This document shows, in pieces, positions 35,959 to 44,200 of a stretch of DNA of 64,000 nucleotides (the first letter of the stretch is position 1; every line of letters starts with the position of its first letter). A model generated the notes under the pieces. That model did no database searches. It saw only the letters and a list, made by a program, of their open reading frames with translations, and had not been told where the DNA came from. Made by a program: the position numbers and the translations under genes. This stretch comes from Glaciimonas immobilis (GTDB lineage Bacteria > Pseudomonadota > Gammaproteobacteria > Burkholderiales > Burkholderiaceae_D): the NCBI RefSeq assembly GCF_011947285.1, contig NZ_JAAOZT010000007.1, positions 372,001 to 436,000 of the forward strand, written 5' to 3'.

Positions 35959-36572
35959 GAGGGCGTGGCGGCGCTAGTTTGCAAAACTACTCGCGAACGA
36001 CCGGTTTTATCAAAGCACACCCGACGTCCATGATTTTTGTTACATTGAAAATAGAATTTCGGATTGGGGCTACAGGTTTGAGCCACCAATCTGCCGGTCG
36101 ACGAATAGACCAGATAAGGCTCGGTCGTGACGACGGTCATGCGCTCGGGCGTATCGTCGGCTGTTCTTTTATTTAAACTACTTTGCCGGGATAGGATTCT
36201 TTTTTGCTTGCCGTGTTCATCGGCTATCACGAGCCAACCGCTTTCCCACGGCCATTTGGTATATTCCAGATCGCCGGGCTCTGGAGCGTTGCATGCGATC
36301 ATGTCGTCGATTGTCAGCTTAGTGTGAAAACAGCACGCATCGGGATCTTCTTCCTGCGTTCCTGCGATACATAGGGACACCGGACGCCCACGCTTAATTG
36401 CCTCGGAACGCGCTAACTGATTTGCCGCCAGGAACTCGTTTACGTTGCTGGAAATTCGATAGTCCAACACAAAATCTCGCATTGACGGTAGCGCAATCGA
36501 GAATATAATCCCGAAAATACCTAGTGTCACAATCAGTTCAATCATTGTAAAACCGTTGTAAGCACCATCCAT
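35949..36572 (-). CDS. fimU: GspH/FimU-type minor pilin
   Basis: The 207-residue protein has a short prepilin leader (MDGAYNG) and the pilin signature FTMIELIVTLGIFGIIFSIALPS with Glu at +5, then the GspH/FimT globular domain (NEFLAANQLARSEAIKRGRPVSLC, and GWLVIADEHGKQKR). It is the first gene of the operon fimU-pilV-pilW-pilX-pilY1-pilE, all on the minus strand. Here the leader is of normal length, in contrast to its three downstream partners. The upstream region carries a nine-nt tandem repeat. Confidence 0.9.
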   Translation of the reverse strand: MDGAYNGFTMIELIVTLGIFGIIFSIALPSMRDFVLDYRISSNVNEFLAANQLARSEAIKRGRPVSLCIAGTQEEDPDACCFHTKLTIDDMIACNAPEPGDLEYTKWPWESGWLVIADEHGKQKRILSRQSSLNKRTADDTPERMTVVTTEPYLVYSSTGRLVAQTCSPNPKFYFQCNKNHGRRVCFDKTGRSRVVLQTSAATPSCA

Positions 36573-37037
36573 GTGTCGTTATCTTTATAAAAAGGTGGAC
36601 AGAGATCAAGGCCAAAGAGGTTCACTGTTGGCCGGTTTTACATGCACGTACATCCAGCACGCTCAGCCCACCAAGTACATCCAGTACATCCAGTACATCC
36701 AGTACATCCAGTACATCCAGTACATCCAGTACGTCGAACATAAAGCACGGAAAAAACGATCACCGTTTTCACGCAAAACAGGCACCATCTTTGTTATTGC
36801 GAGGAATCATTCTGATCTAAAACAGAGCGAGAAATATCTGAAAATCCCCGAGACTTATCTGTGGACTACAGATAAATCTTAGAACAAATAGACGATTACA
36901 TAATTGAATGAGGCCAGCCGTCGGGGTTCCCATGCATCCGCTAGCTGATTGGGAGCTTATTGATCGGGCCGTAAATAAGAATTGGTTTGGCGAATATAGT
37001 TAGCTAGACTAGACTAATTATGTTGAGGAGTGTCGCT
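36573..37037. other. Intergenic region upstream of the minor-pilin operon
   Basis: The 465-bp gap separates the divergent fimU operon and an antitoxin gene. Besides a 9-nt tandem repeat (36676-36732), it is AT-rich and probably contains both promoters. A frame of 103 codons through the repeat reads as YIQ repeats and does not look like a gene. Confidence 0.4.
36676..36732. repeat. Nine-nt tandem repeat (TACATCCAG) x6 upstream of fimU
   Basis: Six identical copies of TACATCCAG run from 36676 to 36729, followed by a partial TAC. A degenerate copy (TACATCCAGCACG) lies at about 36649. The array starts 104 bp upstream of the fimU start codon, on the side where its promoter is expected. Perfect identity suggests recent slippage. 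Confidence 0.92.
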
Positions 37038-37277
37038 ATGCATATTGTCAATATGCTACAAGCCAAATCTAGTTTGTCGCGTCTGGTTGAGGCTATTGAG
37101 CAAGGCGCTGAACGGGAAATTATCATTGCCAGAAATGGTCGTCCGGCCGCCAAATTAGTGTCCATCGGTTTAGTTGATAACACTCAGCGAATAGGCGTGG
37201 CGAAAAGAGCCTTTAAGGTGCCTGATAATATTGACGCCTGTAACAATGAAGTTGCCACATTATTTCTGGGAATTTGA
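37038..37277 (+). CDS. Phd/YefM-family antitoxin
   Basis: The 79-residue protein is a type II antitoxin of the Phd/YefM group: the N-terminal DNA-binding part is seen as MHIVNMLQAKSSLSRLVEAIEQGAEREIIIARNGRPAAKLV, in outline, with the strand-helix-strand pattern and EREIIIARNGRPAAKL motif. It neutralises the downstream PIN toxin and probably represses its own promoter. The start used is the ATG at 37038, following TGAGGAG. The gene ends inside the start of the toxin gene (TTGA overlap). Confidence 0.9.
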   Translation: MHIVNMLQAKSSLSRLVEAIEQGAEREIIIARNGRPAAKLVSIGLVDNTQRIGVAKRAFKVPDNIDACNNEVATLFLGI

Positions 37278-37666
37278 TCTTGAATTTGTTGCTCGATACC
37301 CACGTGGCGTTATGGGCTATTACTGACGATCCGAAGCTTTCTGTTAAAGCGCGTGAGTTACTTTCGGCACCACGTAATAACATTTGGATAAGTGCCGTAA
37401 ATGTGTGGGAAATAGCGATCAAGCACAGTCTTGGTAGAGAGGTCATGCCAATATCAGGCCAAGAAGCATTACAATATTTTCGCCAGGCAGGATACCAATT
37501 TCTTGTCGTTGAGGCAGAACATGCGGCCATTATGGGAGAGCTGGCAAACCATCACCAAGATCCGTTCGACCGTCTTTTGGTGGCGCAAGCGCTGGCAGAA
37601 CCGATGCGTTTGTTGACACACGATGTCACAGTGGCAAAGTATAGCGATACTATCATTTTGATTTGA
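37274..37666 (+). CDS. VapC-type PIN-domain toxin
   Basis: The 130-residue protein is a PIN-domain ribonuclease. Acidic active-site residues appear in LLLDTHVALW, NVWEIAIKHSLGR and DPFDRLLVAQALAE, followed by LLTHDVTVAKY. Paired with the Phd-type antitoxin. It starts with TTG, either at 37274 (overlapping the antitoxin stop as TTGA) or at 37280; a TTG start is a little unusual and may lower toxin yield relative to antitoxin. The cassette is upstream of a convergent MATE gene. Confidence 0.9.
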   Translation: MILNLLLDTHVALWAITDDPKLSVKARELLSAPRNNIWISAVNVWEIAIKHSLGREVMPISGQEALQYFRQAGYQFLVVEAEHAAIMGELANHHQDPFDRLLVAQALAEPMRLLTHDVTVAKYSDTIILI

Positions 37667-37727
37667 CATATTGGCGTAGTATTTGGCTTAGCTTACTGCG
37701 ATGTCGATTTCCGCATAACCGCTCCCC

Positions 37728-39128
37728 TCAAGTCGTCCCCCGTTGCGGCGTTGCCAACATGTGCGCATTGCGCCACGGGCCAAAACGATAATAACTCATG
37801 GACATGAGCATTGCCGAGACGGAGCCAACCCCAAAACTCCACCACAATGCATCCGCGCCCCAGCTGTACATCAGCGCCCTAGCAAACGGCAGGCGGATGC
37901 ACCATAGCGCCAGGAACAAAATAATCAGCGGTGCCATCACCGCACCAGAGGCGCGCATCACGCTCGACAACACAAAGGTAACGCCCAATGCCACAAAGGA
38001 CCAGGCGACCATGGCGTTGATATGTTGCGCAATCGGTAGCGCGTTAACATGCTCTGGTAAAAAGAAAGACAGCGCCACGTGGTTAAACAGATAGATTAAG
38101 GTGACCAGCCCGCCGGTCATCAAAAAGTTGAACATGATGCCGACCTTTGCTATCCGCTGCACCCGATCCAGACGGCGCGCACCGATATTTTGCGCCGCCA
38201 TCGAAGATACGGCCATGCCGACAGCGAGTGCTGGCATTTGCACATAATTCCATAATTGCAGGCAGGCACCATAGGCGGCCGAGGTCTCCGAGCCAAAATG
38301 ATTAACCAAAGAAATCATCATGATCATGGATAACGATATGACGATCATTTGCAGCCCCATCGGGCCCCCTTTTAGTATCATGGCTTTTAAAATTGCCGGG
38401 TCAGGGCGCAGGTAGCGGCCTTCGCCGATGTGCAGACACAAGAAGTGTTTTTTGTAATAAAGATAGCTGACGAGGGCGCTCAGGCTGACACTTTGGGCGA
38501 CCAGCGTGGCGAGAGCAGAACCTGCGATCCCTAGCGCTGGGATAGGGCCTAGTCCAAATATAAATAGTGGATTAAGCGCGATATCCAGACCAACCGATAG
38601 CATCTGAAATTTCAAAGGCGTCTTGGTGTCGCCCGCACCGCGCAAGATCATCGTCAAAAAAATGGTAGAAAACTGAAATGGTAATGCCAGAAATGTAATG
38701 CGCATATACGCGACCGCCAACGGCAGCGCATCCTGCGGCGTATGCATCAGCTCCATCAGGCGGCGGGAAAATATCAGGCCGCACAGTGCCACCAATAAAG
38801 ATACCGAGAGAAAAAATGTGACGCTGGTGCCGACAACGCGTTTAGCCTGATCTTTATTCTTCGCCCCCAGACTTTGGCCGACCAATATCGTGGCCGCCAT
38901 GCCGAGACCCAGGACGCTGGTAATCAGAAAGAACAGAATCGCATTAGAATTGGCGGTCGCGGTCAGTGCCGCCTCGCCCAGATAATGGCCGACCCACACC
39001 GCATTGACCGATCCGTTCAATGATTGCAATACATTGCCGCACAAAATCGGCAAGGTAAAAAAGAACAAGGTTTTTGCTATCGGACCTTCAATGAGCGAGG
39101 GGGTAGAGCGCAGGGCAGTTGGTTTCAT
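37728..39128 (-). CDS. MATE-family multidrug efflux transporter
   Basis: The 466-residue protein has the twelve membrane segments of MATE antiporters, with the N- and C-terminal halves each starting from a similar pattern (PILCGNVLQSLNGSVNAVWVGHYLGEAALTA in the first, MGLQMIVISLSMIMMISLVNHFGS in the second, in outline). Typical marks: GLGMAATILVGQSLGAKN and MAVSSMAAQNIGARR. It likely exports cationic or aromatic drugs with Na+ or H+. Single gene, convergent to the PIN-toxin cassette; the start has no close competitor. Confidence 0.93.
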   Translation of the reverse strand: MKPTALRSTPSLIEGPIAKTLFFFTLPILCGNVLQSLNGSVNAVWVGHYLGEAALTATANSNAILFFLITSVLGLGMAATILVGQSLGAKNKDQAKRVVGTSVTFFLSVSLLVALCGLIFSRRLMELMHTPQDALPLAVAYMRITFLALPFQFSTIFLTMILRGAGDTKTPLKFQMLSVGLDIALNPLFIFGLGPIPALGIAGSALATLVAQSVSLSALVSYLYYKKHFLCLHIGEGRYLRPDPAILKAMILKGGPMGLQMIVISLSMIMMISLVNHFGSETSAAYGACLQLWNYVQMPALAVGMAVSSMAAQNIGARRLDRVQRIAKVGIMFNFLMTGGLVTLIYLFNHVALSFFLPEHVNALPIAQHINAMVAWSFVALGVTFVLSSVMRASGAVMAPLIILFLALWCIRLPFARALMYSWGADALWWSFGVGSVSAMLMSMSYYRFGPWRNAHMLATPQRGTT

Positions 39129-39256
39129 CGGACGGGGTCAATAGATGGGAAATTATCGGATTAGCTTACCAATTATTTGTGTAAATTAAAACACCGGACT
39201 TATGTATAGTCATTTCAATTGCGTTTTGTTTCTTGTCGCCTGCCCTGCCGGGCCAC

Positions 39257-39407
39257 ATACACATCGGCAGGATTGGTAATTCGGTTGCTGGTACGATTTT
39301 ACGTAAGAGCTTAGGTGACCGCCTTCGAGTCGCGTACTGCTCCGCAATAGAATTGGTAAATATCTTGATAGCAAAATCGCGACCCTTTTGAGGGATGGAG
39401 TGAATGA
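39257..39407 (+). pseudogene. Probable decayed antitoxin of the second PIN toxin
   Basis: In one frame (from about 39257) the sequence reads HIHIGRIGNSVAGTILRKSLG and beyond, resembling the AbrB/MazE-type DNA-binding motif (RKIGNSLGVTIPKEL-like), until a TGA at 39389. A shift of frame then gives RDPFEGWSE and a TGA at 39405-39407 that overlaps the toxin ATG as ATGA, as a genuine antitoxin end would. No continuous ORF joins them and there is no good start codon or RBS. This reading is tentative. Confidence 0.35.
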
Positions 39408-39802
39408 AGCGATACATGCTAGACACTAATACTGTAAGTCGTCTGATTAAATCGCATCCAGTTGTTGCGCGGAATACACTTAAAGTGCCGATGGCGTCCC
39501 TGTGTATTTCTGCTATTACTGAGAGTGAGCTGCTTTTTGGATTGTCCAGGCGGCCAGAGGCAAAGCGACTTCACGTGGCTGTCCGAGAATTTTTGCGGCG
39601 CGTGGATGTCATGTCTTGGGATAGTGCGGTCGCTAAACATTACGGAATCTTACGGGCGAGGATGGAAGGGCACGGCAAAATACTGGCATCGCTGGATATG
39701 CTGATTGCAACGCACGCCCTGAGCACTGGGGCAATCCTCGTAACAAATGAACGTGCGTTCGATCTGGTACCAGACCTGCAGCGGGAAGACTGGACAAGTT
39801 AA
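39404..39802 (+). CDS. PIN-domain toxin (VapC/FitB-like)
   Basis: This 132-residue PIN-domain protein has acidic residues in YMLDTNTVSRLIK, ITESELLFG, LDMLIATHALSTGAILVTNERAFD, as in VapC-type ribonucleases. It is preceded by no intact antitoxin; the expected gene seems decayed (39257-39407). The ATG follows GAGGGATGGAGTGA, a plausible RBS. It is intact in length, so either the antitoxin is provided elsewhere or the toxin has lost activity by changes not evident here. Confidence 0.85.
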   Translation: MKRYMLDTNTVSRLIKSHPVVARNTLKVPMASLCISAITESELLFGLSRRPEAKRLHVAVREFLRRVDVMSWDSAVAKHYGILRARMEGHGKILASLDMLIATHALSTGAILVTNERAFDLVPDLQREDWTS

Positions 39803-39847
39803 TTGTCGAATTGCGTTGTCGAACTGCGGTCTGGCTTTTCACCGGTG

Positions 39848-41029
39848 TCAGATCGCGACTTGATTCACCCGTTTACTTAATTCCTCCGCACTTTCCTTGC
39901 GTTCGCTATAGCGGTCTACTAACAACGACGAAACGTTGCGAGTGAGTAAGGTAAATTTGAACAGCTCTTCCATTACATCGACCACGCGGTCGTAATAGGC
40001 GGAAGGCTTCATGCGCCCTGTATCGTCAAACTCTAAAAAGGCTTTGGCGACCGAGGATTGGTTAGGAATGGTGATCATCCGCATCCAGCGTCCCAGAATC
40101 CGCATTTGATTGAGCGCGTTAAACGACTGCGAACCGCCCGAGACTTCCATGACCGCCAGCGTTTTGCCTTGCGTCGGACGCACCGCGCCCATGGACAGCG
40201 GAATCCAGTCTATCTGCGCCTTCATGATGCCGGTCATGGCACCGTGCCGCTCCGGCGAACACCACACCATGCCTTCGGCCCATTGCGCCAGCGCGCGTAG
40301 TTCTGCTACTTTCGGATGGGTCTCGGGTTCAGCGTCGGGTAATGGCAAACCGCGTGGGTCGAATATTTTGACTTCGCCCCCCATTGCTTCCAAAAGTCGC
40401 GCCGCTTCTTCGGTAAGAAAACGACTGTAGGACTTTTCTCGCAACGAACCATACAACAGCAGAAAACGGGGTGCGTGAGAGGACCGCGTAACGCCCGTAA
40501 AATCCGCTATCACGGGCTTGTGAAACAGATCAGGCCGAAGGTGGGGCATTATCACGAGCGCTTCCGGCTGGTGTCCGCTAATGTGCTTAACTACTTGTTC
40601 AGTCAGATTGGAAACACGTTTTCCCTCCGCATTGATGACGACTTCGCCGTCTTCTTTAGTAAAAGGTGCTGTTTGTGCGGCGGGTAAAATGTCCAGTAAT
40701 AATTCGGACGGGCGACACAAACGGGTGCCAACAGGCGTCACCACAAACGGGCGGTTTATCAGCGATGGATGCGTCAGCATGGCGTGCAATAACTGGGCGT
40801 CCGTCAGCGTTGCATTGTCCAGAGCGAGTTCGGTATATAGCTTCTCTTTCTGGCGCATCGCGTCACGCACGGTGAGACCTGCATCGGCAATCATTTGTGT
40901 GAGCGTGGCAAGCGATGGCGGGTGTTTAAGGTATTCAATTACCTCCGGCTCAGCGCCGGTATTGCGTATCAGGGCCAACGTGTTGCGCGATGTTCCGCAG
41001 GCGGGATTATGATAAATAGTGATACTCAT
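39848..41029 (-). CDS. ArsC-ArsH fusion: arsenate reductase joined to NADPH-FMN reductase
   Basis: This 393-residue protein fuses two arsenic-resistance enzymes that are usually separate. Residues 1-140 are ArsC of the glutaredoxin-dependent type: [13 protein letters not shown] with the catalytic Cys11, and the arginine-bearing [13 protein letters not shown]. Residues 161-393 are ArsH, an NADPH-dependent FMN reductase that oxidises organic As(III), with [15 protein letters not shown] (flavin loop), [20 protein letters not shown] and [22 protein letters not shown] linker of about 20 residues (141-160) joins them; the ArsH part starts with a Met (161) like a former start. There is no arsR, arsB or acr3 next to it. 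Confidence 0.93.
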   Translation of the reverse strand: MSITIYHNPACGTSRNTLALIRNTGAEPEVIEYLKHPPSLATLTQMIADAGLTVRDAMRQKEKLYTELALDNATLTDAQLLHAMLTHPSLINRPFVVTPVGTRLCRPSELLLDILPAAQTAPFTKEDGEVVINAEGKRVSNLTEQVVKHISGHQPEALVIMPHLRPDLFHKPVIADFTGVTRSSHAPRFLLLYGSLREKSYSRFLTEEAARLLEAMGGEVKIFDPRGLPLPDAEPETHPKVAELRALAQWAEGMVWCSPERHGAMTGIMKAQIDWIPLSMGAVRPTQGKTLAVMEVSGGSQSFNALNQMRILGRWMRMITIPNQSSVAKAFLEFDDTGRMKPSAYYDRVVDVMEELFKFTLLTRNVSSLLVDRYSERKESAEELSKRVNQVAI

Positions 41030-41187
41030 GGCGTGACTCTCATTAGTGATAAAGTGTCTGTCGTCTACATCGCTTCGTTACCTATACCAACAAGCGACAG
41101 ATGGCTAGTCGTGAGTCCTTAGTTAGTGCGGCTAAAGGGTCGAGTGCGTTCTAAGCGCGTAGTGCTTTGTAAGATTCAGTTCTATAT

Positions 41188-41211
41188 TTCTATAATATTA
41201 GAATTATAGAA
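41188..41211. promoter_or_regulatory. Palindrome upstream of the ArsC-ArsH gene
   Basis: TTCTATAAT (41188-41196) and ATTATAGAA (41203-41211) form a perfect 9-bp dyad with a 6-nt gap in an AT-rich region about 160 bp upstream of the arsC-arsH start. It looks like an operator for a homodimeric repressor such as an ArsR or MarR type, but no such regulator is adjacent. Confidence 0.5.
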
Positions 41212-41287
41212 TTGTAGCAACAGTTTAACCGTCAGGCGCTCGTTAGACCAATCGACTGAAGGATTGCAGCAATCAGTGCCGGACCGG

Positions 41288-44200
41288 TTATTTTAGAGTT
41301 GGTTCGGGCCGCCGCGTCATCCTTATCTCTACGACATGTTCCTTTTCGTCATCAACCAGAGGCACCGAATGGTGGGCGATGAATACGCCGTCGATGGTCA
41401 TCAGGTTTGCTCCGTCGTCGTGTTGCGTCAGGTTGATCTGATAGTTCGTACTGCGATAACGATACCGTATCGAAAACCTGGTCCATTCAGGCGGTATGCA
41501 CGGAGTAATCGTAAGCCGGTCGTTTTCTAGTTTCAAACCCAATAAGGACTCAGTGATCAGTCGGTACATCCAACCCGCGGAGCCGGTGTACCAGCTCCAG
41601 CCACCGCGTCCCATATGTGGTGCGATGCCATACACATCGGCGGAGATGACATATGGCTCTACCTTGTAGATGGCTATATTTTCTGCACTAAGTCCATGCT
41701 TGACCGGATTAATCAGGTCTAATAATTCCCATGCGCGGCGGTGATCGCCCAGGTCGGCAAACGCCATGATGGTCCAGATCGCTGCATGCGTATATTGACC
41801 GCCGTTTTCGCGCACGCCGGGTGCGTAGCCGCGAATGTAGCCGGGGTTGAGCGGGGATTTGTCGAACGGCGGATCCAGCAACTGAATTAGTCTTGCCTCG
41901 CGCCGGACTAAGCGGTGGTCGACGGAGTCCATGGCTTTTTTGGCGCGCTCAGGGTCGCCCGCGCCGGAGATAACGGCCCAGCTTTGGGAGATAGCATCAA
42001 TCTGACACTCTGGATTGGTGGCGGAACCGAGCGGTGAGCCATCGTCGAAGTAGGCGCGGCGATACCATTCGCCATCCCAGGCATTGGTTTCAATATTGGT
42101 CTGCAATTTTTTGGCTTCGGACCGACAAAGATCAGAAAATGCGATGTCACCATGCCGCGCCGCGATGCCCGCAAAGGTAACCAGGACGTGGTAAAAAAAC
42201 CAGCCTAACCAGACGCTTTCACCGTGGCCATGCTCGCCCACTTTATCCATCCCGTCGTTCCAGTCGCAGGACCCTATCAGCGGCAGTCCGTGGACGCCAA
42301 AGCGCAAACCGTGGGTGATCGCGCGCATGCAATGCTGATATAGCGTCGCGGTTGTAGTGGAATGGGCCGGAAGATCGTAGTAAGAATCCTCATTGTCGCC
42401 TACCGGTCGGCCTTCCAGGAAGTGCGCCATTTCATCGAGCACGGTCGTATCTCCCGTCGCGATAATGTAACGGCATGTCGCCAGCGGCAACCATAAGAAA
42501 TCATCGGAGCATTTGGTCCGTACTCCGCGACCCAAGGGCGGATGCCACCAATGCAGCACGTCACCTTCAACAAACTGATGCGCTGCACAAAGTATAAGAT
42601 GATCGCGCAATAAATGCGGTTGCGTATGTACCAGCGCCATAACGTCTTGCAGTTGATCGCGGAAACCAAAGGCACCGCCAGATTGATAATAGCCACTGCG
42701 CGCCCAAAGTCTGCAAGCAATGGTTTGATACATCAGCCAGCCGTTCGCAAGTACATTGAGCGAGGTATCGGGCGTGTCAATCTGTACGGCCCCGAGGGTT
42801 TGATCCCAATACCGATGGACGGCATCCAGAGCGCTATGAGCGGCGGCGCTCCCGCGTAGTTTGCGCACCAGAGCGCTCGCATCCGCGCTGCCATTTTTGG
42901 ATAATCCCAGCATAAAGACGATTTGCTTGCTTTCTCCATTTGCGAGCGTAAATGGCACCTGTATGGCGGCGCATGGATCAAGCCCCGCGCCTACCTTGCC
43001 CGATAAATGCGTCCGTTCCAGCGCCTGCGGTTGTTGCAATGATCCGTTGCGACCGATGAACTCGTTGCGATCTCCCGTCACCGTACGATTTGGATCGTCA
43101 ACGTCGAAGAAAGCCACCCGCTGGCCGAACTCTGTGTTGTAGGCGTTATGGGCAAACAATGCACCACTATGGGGATCGACTTCCGTGACGACATGCATCA
43201 TGGATTTTTCGCGCAAATCCCCTAATACCCATTCGACATAACCGGTTGCAGACAACTTGCGGGTATGGCCAGAATCATTGCGTAATTTAAGCACAGAGAA
43301 CTTCACCGAATCATCGGTGGCAACGTATATCCAGAGTGCGGATGCGATGCCGTTCTCGACATGTTCAAATACGCTATAACCAAAACCGTGACGGGTGACG
43401 TAGGGCGTTGCGGAGCTTGAGTGACCATTAGCCGCGCTCCGGGAGATCGCGGCGGCGCTAGAAAAAGGGTTCGACGACGCGTTGGAAAATGCATGGGCAG
43501 ATGGGGGGGCAGCTGCGTAGGTAGATAAGAGCGGCGTCGGCGACCAGTATTCGGTTGTCTCTTCATCCCGCAGAAAAAAAGCCTCACCGCTGGCAGCGCT
43601 GACTGGATCGTTATACCAGGGCGTGAGACGAAACTCATGCGCGTTTTCGCCCCATGTATAGGCGATGCCATTTTCAGAAACGATAGTGCCGAATTCGGCA
43701 TTGGCCAGCACGTTCACCCATGGCGCAGGGGTTTGTTGATGCGCGCCGGTATTGATGACATATTCGCGACCATCTGGGATGAAGCCACCATACGGATTGG
43801 TCAATATCAGATCGCTACGCTGAATTAGCGCATTGACCGGTTGTATTGACGGCGCCTTGCTGGCGCTCAAACGGGGGACGCGGCTTTCCATGGCACCGCG
43901 ACGATTAAGTTGTTCAGCTAGCGTGCCGCCGCTATCGGTGAGGACGATGCGCGCTACCGAATACAGCAGGGTGCGATCTTCATTGGTAATTTGATCACCG
44001 GGACGGACAAAAATACCGCCGGGGCGATCAACGACATGGCCTTCAATCCCCGCGGCAATCAGTCCCATGATCTGGTCCTGCAGCAATTGCCGGTAACCGG
44101 CATGGTCTTCGTTCCAGATGACCAGATCAACCGCCAATCCTTTCAGACGCCAATAGGAATGGGCCTGCACCAGTTGCCGAACCAGTTCAATGTTGGCGAC

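Noticed and set aside
36571-36882. Frame through the nine-nt repeat, reading YIQ repeats
   Set aside because: It starts on the other strand of fimU and its repeat content is explained by the DNA array; no RBS.
39166-39426. 86-codon minus-strand frame between MATE and the PIN toxin
   Set aside because: It overlaps the toxin start antisense, has no RBS, and its product shows no family pattern.
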